NCBI RefSeq assembly: GCF_001570985.1
Contig: NZ_BCSS01000012.1
Location: 20,530 to 84,529 of the forward strand
Length of the DNA stretch: 64,000 bases
DNA from: Janibacter limosus NBRC 16128
Lineage (GTDB): Bacteria; Actinomycetota; Actinomycetes; Actinomycetales; Dermatophilaceae
Direction: 5' to 3'
Shown here one piece after another: positions 1-7,358 of the stretch; positions within the stretch are counted from its first letter, which is position 1; each line of letters begins with the position of its first letter. Made by a program: the position numbers and the translations under genes. The notes under the pieces are model-generated. The model did no database searches. It saw only the letters and a program-made list of their open reading frames with translations, and was not told the origin of the DNA.

Positions 1-965
1 TTGGTGTCCTTGGCGACACCGAAGACACCGAACTCGGGGTTCATCCCCATGAGCTTGCCGGTCTTCTCGTCGACCCAGAGCCAGGCGATGTCGTCGCCGT
101 AGAAGTCGACCTGGTAGCGGTCGCCGAGGGCGTCCGGCGGCAGCATCATCGCGAGGTTGGTCTTGCCCGAGGCGCTCGGGAAGCCACCGGTGATGTGGTA
201 GCGCTTGCCGGTCTCCTTGTCGGAGATGCCGATGAGCATGTACTGCTCAGCGAGGAACTTCTTGGTAGCCCACCCGTCGTAGGCGCCCTGGCGCAGGCCG
301 TGGGCGATCTTGCCGAGCAGCGCGTTGCCGCCGTAGGAAGAGCCGAAGTGCAGGATCATCCGCTCGTCGGCGACGGTCACGAAGTACCGCTTGTCGTCGG
401 GGGTGCCCTGACCGAGGTTCTCGAGGTCGCCGGTGACGTGCACGGCGCGCACGAAGTTGTCCTGCTGCGGCAGGTCGTTGACGTGCTCGATGCCCACGCG
501 GGACATGCGGATCATGTGCAGCACGACGGGGCGGCTGTCGGTCAGCTCGACGCCGGTGGCCCACTGCGCGAGCTCGTTGTTCTTGGGGGACATCAGGTAC
601 GGCAGGACGTACATCGTCTTGCCCTTGGACTGGCCGCGCATGAGCTCGGTCAGCTTGTCCTTCATCTCCGCGGCGGGACGCCAGTTGTTGTAGACGCCCT
701 TGTCCTTCTCGTCGTTGGTGGCGACGATCGTGCGCTCCTCGGAGCGCGCGGTGTCCTTGGAGTAGGAGCGGGAGTAGTACCGACCCTCCCCGGCCGGCAG
801 GAGCTCGCCAGCCTCGACGGCCTCGGCAATGAGACGGTCGTCGTCCTGTGCACCCACCACCTCGATCCGGTCAGGCTGGGTGATCTCGGCCCAGTGCTTC
901 ACGTACTCGCGGACGGCCTCGTTGGTGAGACCTGACGCGTCAAGCGCGGCGTCGACGTCGACCAT
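1..965 (-). CDS. pckG: Phosphoenolpyruvate carboxykinase (GTP), 5' part only
   Basis: Converts oxaloacetate and GTP to phosphoenolpyruvate, CO2 and GDP, the entry step of gluconeogenesis from C4 acids, in the cytosol. The first 321 residues are present and the gene runs off the left edge. The nucleotide-binding loop of the family, GFPSASGKTNLAMM, is visible near residues 260-272, and the N-terminal half reads through without interruption. The ATG at 963-965 begins MVDVDAALD; no upstream in-frame start fits better. It is divergent from the acyl-CoA dehydrogenase pair, with about 270 bases between them that carry an inverted repeat and a promoter-like element. Identification is by recognised family sequence; the substrate-binding C-terminal half cannot be checked here. 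Confidence 0.95.
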   Translation of the reverse strand, partial: MVDVDAALDASGLTNEAVREYVKHWAEITQPDRIEVVGAQDDDRLIAEAVEAGELLPAGEGRYYSRSYSKDTARSEERTIVATNDEKDKGVYNNWRPAAEMKDKLTELMRGQSKGKTMYVLPYLMSPKNNELAQWATGVELTDSRPVVLHMIRMSRVGIEHVNDLPQQDNFVRAVHVTGDLENLGQGTPDDKRYFVTVADERMILHFGSSYGGNALLGKIAHGLRQGAYDGWATKKFLAEQYMLIGISDKETGKRYHITGGFPSASGKTNLAMMLPPDALGDRYQVDFYGDDIAWLWVDEKTGKLMGMNPEFGVFGVAKDT

Positions 966-1080
966 GCTCAGTTTCCCTCTCACGTGCTGGTGTGCGGGCG
1001 GTCCCTCACGGGTTCTCCCGGTTGCGGGCAGGTTACCGCTCCGTGACCGGCCATGGGTTGGCGGTGGCCGCGAGCGCGGC

Positions 1081-1129
1081 GTGATCTGACGCACGCATCC
1101 GTGCGCGGGGTCCGTGTGGGTCAGATCAC
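1081..1129. repeat. 10-base perfect inverted repeat between pckG and the dehydrogenase pair
   Basis: GTGATCTGAC at 1081-1090 is repeated in inverted orientation at 1120-1129. The flanking inner bases also agree partly (C-A-C at matching places), so each arm may be 14-16 bases with mismatches. The 29-base spacing is too wide for a single dimer site but would fit two bound dimers or a looped structure. It lies upstream of both divergent genes. Function is unknown. Confidence 0.5.
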
Positions 1130-1152
1130 CGACGCTGCTTGTGACTCACCGG

Positions 1153-1182
1153 TTTACCGATACGTGGTGTAGCAGGTACTGT
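1153..1182 (+). promoter_or_regulatory. Candidate promoter for the acyl-CoA dehydrogenase pair
   Basis: TTTACC at 1153-1158 and TACTGT at 1177-1182 are separated by 18 bases, about 50 bases before the ATG at 1235. The arms CGATAC (1158-1163) and GTATCG (1185-1190) flank the -10 region as an inverted repeat, which is where a TetR-type repressor of fatty-acid genes would often bind. This is pattern reading only. Confidence 0.35.
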
Positions 1183-1234
1183 CGGTATCGCACACTTTTC
1201 ATTCACTCAGCACTGTCGCGAAGGGGTAGTCCAC

Positions 1235-2560
1235 ATGGCTTCCAGCGAATCGATGTCCTTGGCGGACAAGGGCCAGCGCCTCGGCCTGCGCCTGATCGCC
1301 AAGGCCGGAGGCCTGCCTGGCCTGAAGGACAAGGAGGTGCGGGCCAAGGTCGAGCGCTACCTGTACAAGGGCGCCGTCTCCGGCTTCAAGGCCCAGACCG
1401 CTGCTGGTCGTGCCTTCGCCAAGAAGAAGGGCTCGGGTGACCCGGCCCGCGCTGCGGCGGCCAAGCCGAAGCCGCTCTTCGACCTCAACCCGTCCGAGGA
1501 CCAGCAGATGATCCAGGGCGTCGCGCGCGAGCTCGCGGACGAGGTCATCCGGCCGGCCGCCGCCACCGCGGACGCCGAGCGCGCAGTCTCCGCAGAGGTC
1601 CGCTCCGCGGCCGCTGACATGGGACTGCACCTCGTCGGCGTCCCCGCCGAGCTCGAGGGCATCGCCGAGGAGCGTTCTGCCGTCACCGGCGCCATCGTCC
1701 TCGAGGAGCTCGCCCGCGGTGACATGGGCATCGCCACGGCGATCATGGCTCCCGCAGCCGTCGCGACGGCGATCGCTGCCTACGGCGACGCCGACCAGCA
1801 GGCGACCTACCTGCCGGAGTTCACCAGCGAGAACCCGCCCACCGCGGCCCTGGCGATCCAGGAGCCCCAGGTGCTCTTCGACCCCTTCGCGCTGCGGACC
1901 ACGGGTCGCATCGAGGGTGACGAGATCGTCCTCGACGGCGTCAAGGCCATCGTGCCCGGCGCCGAGAGCGCGGACCTTTTCATCGTCTCCGTCGCCATCG
2001 ACGGCCAGTCGCGACTGGTGATCGTCAAGCCCGGCACTGAGGGTGTCCAGACCGAGGACGACCCCGCCATGGGGGTGCGTGCGGCCAAGACCGCCCGCCT
2101 GCACCTCGAGAGCGTCCGCGTCCCCACGAGCGACCTGCTCGGCACCGTCGAGGACCACGCCGACGCAGTGCGTCGTGCCCGCCTCGCCTGGGCGGCCGCG
2201 GCCGTCGGCACCTCGCAGGCCGTCCTCGACCACGTGAGCGAGTACGTCAAGGAGCGCAAGGCCTTCGGCGAGCCGATCGGCTACCGCCAGGCCGTCGCCT
2301 TCACCGTCTCGGACATCGCCATCGAGCTGGCCGGGCTGCGCCTCGTCGTGTGGAAGGCCGCCGCGCGCCTTGACCGCGGCGAGGACGCCTCTGCCGAGAT
2401 CGCCCAGGCTCGCAACCTGGTCAGCCGTCACGCGACGTGGATCGGCTCGAGCGGCGTGCAGCTGCTCGGCGGCCACGGCTTCGTCAAGGAGTTCGACAAC
2501 GAGCGCTGGTACCGCGATCTGCGGGGCGCCGGAGTCCTCGAGGGCACGCTGCTCGTCTGA
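1235..2560 (+). CDS. Acyl-CoA dehydrogenase family protein (first of a pair)
   Basis: A 441-residue flavoprotein of the acyl-CoA dehydrogenase family, which oxidises acyl-CoA to the enoyl-CoA during beta-oxidation. The N-terminal, middle beta and C-terminal helical domains can be followed. ERKAFGEPIGYRQ and the C-terminal LLGGHGFVKEFDNERWYRD are typical of the family, and the final GVLEGTLLV contains the glutamate at the usual catalytic-base position. About 80 extra residues precede the usual start of homology. A second dehydrogenase begins 44 bases downstream. In actinobacteria adjacent fadE pairs often form alpha2beta2 enzymes, so a hetero-oligomer is a reasonable inference. The substrate cannot be told from sequence alone. 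Confidence 0.9.
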   Translation: MASSESMSLADKGQRLGLRLIAKAGGLPGLKDKEVRAKVERYLYKGAVSGFKAQTAAGRAFAKKKGSGDPARAAAAKPKPLFDLNPSEDQQMIQGVARELADEVIRPAAATADAERAVSAEVRSAAADMGLHLVGVPAELEGIAEERSAVTGAIVLEELARGDMGIATAIMAPAAVATAIAAYGDADQQATYLPEFTSENPPTAALAIQEPQVLFDPFALRTTGRIEGDEIVLDGVKAIVPGAESADLFIVSVAIDGQSRLVIVKPGTEGVQTEDDPAMGVRAAKTARLHLESVRVPTSDLLGTVEDHADAVRRARLAWAAAAVGTSQAVLDHVSEYVKERKAFGEPIGYRQAVAFTVSDIAIELAGLRLVVWKAAARLDRGEDASAEIAQARNLVSRHATWIGSSGVQLLGGHGFVKEFDNERWYRDLRGAGVLEGTLLV

Positions 2561-2604
2561 GCCGCGCCCCTTCCTCTTACCTACCTGACACGAAGGACAC
2601 GATC

Positions 2605-3870
2605 ATGATCGACCTCGAGGTTCCGAAGAAGTTCCGACCGCTCGTCGCCCAGGCTCGCGGCATGGCCGAGGAGGTCTTCTGGCCCATCTCGCGCAAGTAC
2701 GACCGCGCCGAGCACGAGTACCCCGCAGAGCTGGACCTGGTCTCGGCCGTCATCGACGGCATGGCCGACGGTGGCGCCTCCCAGGGGGCCGGCGCCTCCT
2801 CCTCGACCCGTGCCAAGGACGACGGTGCGGAGGAGGGCGACGTCGCGGCCGTCGGCTCCGGCCGGGCGAGCAGGAAGGGCGAGCGCGAGAACAAGAACGG
2901 CTCCAACCTCTCCTCGGTGCTCTCCATCCTGGAGACCTGCCGCGGCGACGTGGGTCTGACGTTGTCGATCCCGCGCCAGGGCCTGGGCAATGCCGCCATC
3001 GCCGCTGTCGCCAACGAGGAGCAGAAGGCGCGCTACGCCGGCAAGTGGGCGGCCATGGCCATCACCGAGCCCGACGTGGGCTCCGACTCCGGTGCCATCC
3101 GCACCAGCGCGACCAAGGACGGGGACGAGTACGTCCTCAACGGCGAAAAGATCTTCGTCACCTCCGGTGAGCGGGCCGAGCTCGTCGTCGTCTGGGCGAC
3201 CCTCGACCGCAGCCTGGGCAAGACCGCGATCAAGTCCTTCGTGGTCCGTCGCGACAACCCCGGCCTGCAGCTGGTGCGACTGGAGCATAAGCTCGGCATC
3301 CGCGCCTCCGACACCGCCGCCTTCGTCCTGGACGACTGCCGTGTGCCCGCCGAGGACCTCCTCGGGGACCCGGAGATCAAGATCGAGGGTGGCTTCGGTG
3401 GAGCCATGCAGACCTTCGACAACACGCGTCCGCTCGTCGCGTCGATGGCGCTGGGCCTGACCCGCGCCTCGCTCGACAAGACGACCGAGCTGCTCAAGGA
3501 CGCCGGGGTCGAGGTCGACTGGGACCGCCCGGCCACCGTGCAGTCGGCGGCCGCCGCCAAGCTCATCGAGATGGAGGCGGACTACCAGAGCGCCTACCTG
3601 CTCACCCTCCGCGCCGCCTGGATGGCTGACAACGGCAAGCCCAACTCCATGGAGGCATCCATGGCCAAGGCCAAGGCGGGGCGCACCTGCGTTAACGTCT
3701 CGCTGGCCTGCGTCGAGCTGGCTGGTGCCACCGGCTACGCCGAGACCGAGCTGCTCGAGAAGTGGGCTCGCGACTCCAAGATCCTCGACATCTTCGAGGG
3801 CACCCAGCAGATCCAGCTCCTCGTCGTGGCCCGACGGATCCTCGGCTACTCGAGCAAGGAGCTCAAGTAG
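2605..3870 (+). CDS. Acyl-CoA dehydrogenase family protein (second of a pair)
   Basis: A 421-residue acyl-CoA dehydrogenase. Flavin and substrate-binding motifs ITEPDVGSDSGAIRTSA and LNGEKIFVTSGERA lie in the middle domain, and DIFEGTQQIQ near the C-terminus carries the catalytic glutamate, so this subunit looks fully active. The ATG at 2605 (MIDLEVPKKFRP) is chosen over an upstream in-frame start inside the previous gene because family homology begins exactly there. Residues about 55-95 are a low-complexity segment rich in Gly, Ser, Ala, Lys and Glu, apparently an insertion between the first helices. It follows the first dehydrogenase by 44 bases in the same operon and is closed by a strong hairpin. 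Confidence 0.92.
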   Translation: MIDLEVPKKFRPLVAQARGMAEEVFWPISRKYDRAEHEYPAELDLVSAVIDGMADGGASQGAGASSSTRAKDDGAEEGDVAAVGSGRASRKGERENKNGSNLSSVLSILETCRGDVGLTLSIPRQGLGNAAIAAVANEEQKARYAGKWAAMAITEPDVGSDSGAIRTSATKDGDEYVLNGEKIFVTSGERAELVVVWATLDRSLGKTAIKSFVVRRDNPGLQLVRLEHKLGIRASDTAAFVLDDCRVPAEDLLGDPEIKIEGGFGGAMQTFDNTRPLVASMALGLTRASLDKTTELLKDAGVEVDWDRPATVQSAAAAKLIEMEADYQSAYLLTLRAAWMADNGKPNSMEASMAKAKAGRTCVNVSLACVELAGATGYAETELLEKWARDSKILDIFEGTQQIQLLVVARRILGYSSKELK

Positions 3871-3894
3871 GCCCTCGGCCCACCCGGCCACCGT

Positions 3895-3936
3895 GAGTGC
3901 GCCCCCTGCGTCTGGCCGGACGCAGGGGGCGCACTC
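3895..3936 (+). terminator. GC hairpin terminator after the dehydrogenase pair
   Basis: A perfect 17-base stem (arm GAGTGCGCCCCCTGCGT) with an 8-base loop, 25 bases after the stop codon and without a T-tract, as is usual in high-GC actinomycetes. Confidence 0.8.
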
Positions 3937-4051
3937 ATGTCCACGAGCGGGCAAAGTTGCCGCCTGTTGCCGCGCCCGCGGGGGTGATCCAGGTCATAGT
4001 CTCGATCGGGTCGTCGACAACTCGTCGATGACGACAACTGGGAGGAAAAAC

Positions 4052-5827
4052 ATGCGCAACACACGCATGGTGTCGGCACTGGGCGCTCTGGCGCTCGGGC
4101 TGACCGGTCTCGCAGCGACGAGCAACGCCACCGCCGCGCCGACCGCAGACACCGCAGACAGTGCAAGGACCGCGTCCACGAGTGGCGGCAGCACTCACTA
4201 CGTGGTCCTCGCGGACCGCGGCGCCAGTGCCACGGCCCTCGCCAAACGACTGGAGGCGAAGGGAGCGACCGTCACCTCGGTCAACGAGGCGGTCGGCATG
4301 GTCACCGTGACCTCGAGCGACGCAGACTTCGCGAGCTCGGCCCGGGCGATGAAGGACGTCTTCGGCGCCGCTGACGAAGGTGTCGTCGGACGATCTCCGG
4401 TCAACAAGAAGAAAGATGCCGTCGAGCGACCGACCAAGGGCCAGGGCGCCGCCAAGGGGCCGGGTGCGACGAAGGGCAACACCCAGGCCAACAAGGGCAA
4501 GGGCAAGTACAAGAAGGGCGCCGCCGACCCCCTGGACGACAAGCTCTGGGGCATGGACATGATCAATGCCGCGGCGGCCCACAAGACCGAGGCCGGTGAC
4601 AAGCGGGTCAAGGTCGGCATCATCGACACCGGTGTCGATGCGAGCCACCCGGACATCGCTCCCAACTTCGACCGCAAGCTCTCACGCAACTTCGTCACGG
4701 ACATCCCGGACATCGACGGACCGTGCGAGGTCGAGTCCTGCGTCGACCCGGCCGACGTCGACAACGGTGGCCACGGCACTCACGTTGCGGGCACGGTCGC
4801 CGCGGCCAAGAACGGCATCGGTGTCTCGGGTGTCGCGCCCGAGGCCTCCATCGTCAACGTCCGCGCAGGGCAGGACGCGGGCTACTTTTTCGTCGGCCCG
4901 ACGGTCAACGCGCTGACCTACTCGGCGGACGCCGGCATCGACGTGGTCAACATGAGCTTCTACGTCGACCCGTGGGCGTACTACTGCACGGACGGCGCGC
5001 CGGAGGACAGCCCGGAGGAGGCCGCTGAGCAGAACATGATCATCGAGTCCGTCTCGCGGGCCATGCGCTACGCCCACGACAACGGCGTGACGATGGTCGG
5101 GGCCTTGGGCAACGCGTACACCGACCTGGCCAACCCTGGGACCGACAGCTCGAGCCCCAACTACCCCGCGGGCAACGAGCACGACCGCACCATCGACCCG
5201 GCCAGCTGCATGGACCTGCCGACCCAGGGCAAGGACGTCATCGGCGTCTCCGCGGTCGGTCCGTCGGAGCGCAAGTCGTACTACTCCAACTGGACGACCG
5301 ACCTGAGCAGCGACCAGATCGAGGTGGCCGCCCCCGGCGGTGACGCCTACGACTGGCCCAGTGCCACCGGGCCCAACCCCGCCAGCATGATCCTGTCCTC
5401 GGTCCCCGAGAACGTGGTCAAGTCCGAGGGCTCCGTCGACGAGGACGGCAATGTCAGGCCCGGCGCCGAGGGCTCCGTCTTCAAGGACTGCGACACGGTC
5501 AAGGGCAAGGAGGTCTGCGGGTACTACGAGTACTACCAGGGCACCTCGATGGCGTCCCCGCACGCGGCGGGCGTCTCGGCGCTCATCGTCTCCCGCTACG
5601 GCAAGGTCAACGGCAAGGCCGGCTTCGGGATGAACCCCGACACCGTCGCGAGCGTCCTGATGGACTCCGCGCGCAACACGCCCTGCCCCGAGCCGCGCCT
5701 GTTCGACTACCCGGCACCCATCCCGGCGTCGTACAACGCGGAGTGTGTCGGTGACGACGACTTCAACGGCTTCTACGGCGACGGCATCATCGATGCCGAG
5801 GCCGCGGTGGCCAAGAAGAAGCTCTGA
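4052..5827 (+). CDS. Secreted S8 family serine protease (subtilase)
   Basis: A 591-residue exported subtilisin-like protease. The ATG at 4052 is chosen because GGAGG lies 7 bases upstream; an in-frame ATG at 4028 has no ribosome site. Residues 1-35 form a signal peptide with an Ala-rich cleavage region. An inhibitor-I9-like propeptide follows (about 50-120), then a Lys/Gly-rich linker, then the peptidase domain. The catalytic triad is seen as Asp192 (GIIDTGVDASHPD), His241 (GGHGTHVAGT) and Ser499 (GTSMASPHAAG). The domain is longer than bacterial subtilisin, with insertions holding paired cysteines that may form disulphides outside the cell. No sortase signal or C-terminal anchor is seen, so it is probably released. 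It stands alone between two terminators. Confidence 0.93.
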   Translation: MRNTRMVSALGALALGLTGLAATSNATAAPTADTADSARTASTSGGSTHYVVLADRGASATALAKRLEAKGATVTSVNEAVGMVTVTSSDADFASSARAMKDVFGAADEGVVGRSPVNKKKDAVERPTKGQGAAKGPGATKGNTQANKGKGKYKKGAADPLDDKLWGMDMINAAAAHKTEAGDKRVKVGIIDTGVDASHPDIAPNFDRKLSRNFVTDIPDIDGPCEVESCVDPADVDNGGHGTHVAGTVAAAKNGIGVSGVAPEASIVNVRAGQDAGYFFVGPTVNALTYSADAGIDVVNMSFYVDPWAYYCTDGAPEDSPEEAAEQNMIIESVSRAMRYAHDNGVTMVGALGNAYTDLANPGTDSSSPNYPAGNEHDRTIDPASCMDLPTQGKDVIGVSAVGPSERKSYYSNWTTDLSSDQIEVAAPGGDAYDWPSATGPNPASMILSSVPENVVKSEGSVDEDGNVRPGAEGSVFKDCDTVKGKEVCGYYEYYQGTSMASPHAAGVSALIVSRYGKVNGKAGFGMNPDTVASVLMDSARNTPCPEPRLFDYPAPIPASYNAECVGDDDFNGFYGDGIIDAEAAVAKKKL

Positions 5828-5853
5828 CCAGCTCCACGCCGCCACACGGCACC

Positions 5854-5884
5854 GAAGGCGCCGCCCCTCGTGGGCGGCGCCTTC
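5854..5884. terminator. Bidirectional hairpin terminator
   Basis: A perfect 13-base stem (GAAGGCGCCGCCC with a CTCGT loop) between the convergent subtilase and BtuF-like genes. The 3' arm runs into CCTTCGTCATG, a sequence shared with several other terminators in the window. Confidence 0.8.
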
Positions 5885-5885
5885 G

Positions 5886-6641
5886 TCATGGGCGCAGGGT
5901 CTTGTGGGCCTCGACCATGGCCGGCCCGTACCAGGTGAGCAGGCGTCCGCTGACGAGCTGCGTCGGGACTTGGGCGAAGGCCTCCGGCCCATCGTCTGCC
6001 GTGAACTCGTAGGGCTCGTCCGGCAGCAGGACGAGGTCGATGTCGGCGCGGTCGAGGTCCGCGAGGTCGACGTGCGGATATCGATCGGTCGGATCGGCGT
6101 CCGGCCCGGCGAGGACATTGGTCCAACCCAGGCGGGTGAGCAGGTCGGTCGTGTAGGTGCGTGGCCCCACGGCCATCCACGGATCGCGCCAGATCGGGAC
6201 TGCGACCCGTCCGCGCGGCTCGGGTGGGGGAGCGGACCACAGCTCGTCGGCGTCAGCGAGCCAGTCCGGCACCGTGGCACCCAGTACCTCGCCGAAGAGC
6301 CGGCGCATCGAGCTGAGCGACGTCGGCACGTCCTCGATGTCCGTGACCCACACGCGGATGCCCTGCTCGCGCATCCGTCGGACGTCGAGTTCTCGATTTT
6401 CTTCCTTGTTGGCCACGACGAGATCGGGGGACAGGCTGGCGATGGCCTTGAGATCGGGGTTCTTGGTACCGCGGACCCGGGCGACGTCGAGGTCGGCCGG
6501 ATGGGTGCACCAGTCCGTGGCTCCGACGAGGACGTCGGGGCAGCTCTGGGCGATGGCTTCGGTGAGGCTCGGGACGAGCGAGACGACCCGCTCGAGCGAG
6601 GGCGGGAGGTCGACTGGGTCGCCGAGGTCGTCGTGCAGCAT
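5886..6641 (-). CDS. BtuF-like helical-backbone metal/corrinoid receptor, no signal peptide
   Basis: A 251-residue protein of the periplasmic-binding type III fold. VVSLVPSLTEAIAQ at the N-terminus, VGATDWCTHP, the central GTKNPDLKAIASLSPDLVVANKEENR and the long backbone helix are typical of cobalamin/haem/siderophore-binding proteins. It begins directly with the mature fold: no signal peptide or lipobox is present, and the ATG overlaps the stop of the DUF202 gene by one base, so the start is well fixed. A cytosolic corrinoid-binding role or use by another exported partner is possible. Its place downstream of the B12-dependent mutase icmF fits a cobalamin link, but that is inference; no ABC transporter genes are adjacent. 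Confidence 0.75.
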   Translation of the reverse strand: MLHDDLGDPVDLPPSLERVVSLVPSLTEAIAQSCPDVLVGATDWCTHPADLDVARVRGTKNPDLKAIASLSPDLVVANKEENRELDVRRMREQGIRVWVTDIEDVPTSLSSMRRLFGEVLGATVPDWLADADELWSAPPPEPRGRVAVPIWRDPWMAVGPRTYTTDLLTRLGWTNVLAGPDADPTDRYPHVDLADLDRADIDLVLLPDEPYEFTADDGPEAFAQVPTQLVSGRLLTWYGPAMVEAHKTLRP

Positions 6642-6967
6642 CAGGACATCGTGACAGCGAGGGCGAGGAGCTCGGTGAGGGCCATCGCCGTGACCGCCAG
6701 AGCCAGGGCGAAGGGGGCCCGGCCATCGCGTCGTCGGGACGGCTCGACCGGGGCTGTCGCATAGCGACGACGGCCCAGGGCGAAGGCTGTCGCCGCCATG
6801 GCGAGGGTGGCGAGCAGGATGACCAGGGCGGCCGGACCGAGGGTCTCCCCGGAGTGCCGGGCGATGATCGCGGCGCCCCCTGCGCTGGCCAGTGCGGTGC
6901 GCTGCCAGGCCAGGGCGGTGCGCTCCGGTTGGGCCCCGAAGGGAGTGGCGCGGGCGAGCTCGCTCAT
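6641..6967 (-). CDS. DUF202 membrane protein
   Basis: A 108-residue membrane protein with the DUF202 signature ERTALAWQRTALA near residues 15-27 and three predicted membrane segments (about 28-43, 45-65 and 83-106). Function of the family is not established. It lies 7 bases after the YidH-like gene, which is a second DUF202 protein, and overlaps the next gene by one base, so the three are probably translated together. The two DUF202 proteins may form one complex. Confidence 0.85.
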   Translation of the reverse strand: MSELARATPFGAQPERTALAWQRTALASAGGAAIIARHSGETLGPAALVILLATLAMAATAFALGRRRYATAPVEPSRRRDGRAPFALALAVTAMALTELLALAVTMS

Positions 6968-6974
6968 CTGCGCC

Positions 6975-7340
6975 TCACGACCCGACGATGACGACCGCGA
7001 GCACGGCCGCGGCGACGAGGACGACACCTGTGACCACTGCCGCGGCGACACCGAGCGAGGGCAGCGGCTCACCGCGACGCATCGCCCGCTCGGCCATCGC
7101 CCAGCGGACGAAGGCGAGCACGGGGCAGATGGCGCCGAGCGCGAGCAGCATCGCGGCCAGCCCCCGGGCGAAGCCGTCGGACACCCCGAGGTCGAGGACG
7201 TCGACGGCCACGCCGGCGGCGAGCAGCGCGAGCGTCGTGCGCAGCCACGCGAGGAAGGTGCGCTCGTTGGCGAGGGAGAACCGGTAGTCCGGGTCCTCCC
7301 CTTCGTCATAGACCTGCGCAGGCCAACGATCGGTGCTCAC
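6975..7340 (-). CDS. YidH family DUF202 membrane protein
   Basis: A 121-residue protein with the DUF202 motif ANERTFLAWLRTTLALLAAG (residues about 24-43), followed by two further membrane segments. The start is GTG at 7340. It sits 18 bases after icmF and directly before the second DUF202 gene. Members of the family are small inner-membrane proteins of unknown role, commonly found as tandem pairs as here. Confidence 0.87.
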   Translation of the reverse strand: MSTDRWPAQVYDEGEDPDYRFSLANERTFLAWLRTTLALLAAGVAVDVLDLGVSDGFARGLAAMLLALGAICPVLAFVRWAMAERAMRRGEPLPSLGVAAAVVTGVVLVAAAVLAVVIVGS

Positions 7341-7358
7341 CCCGCCACGCTAGCCCGC

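Noticed and set aside
4682..6280. Long minus-strand frame opposite the subtilase
   Set aside because: Covers the coding strand of a protease with all catalytic motifs; composition is Arg/Asp/Val noise.
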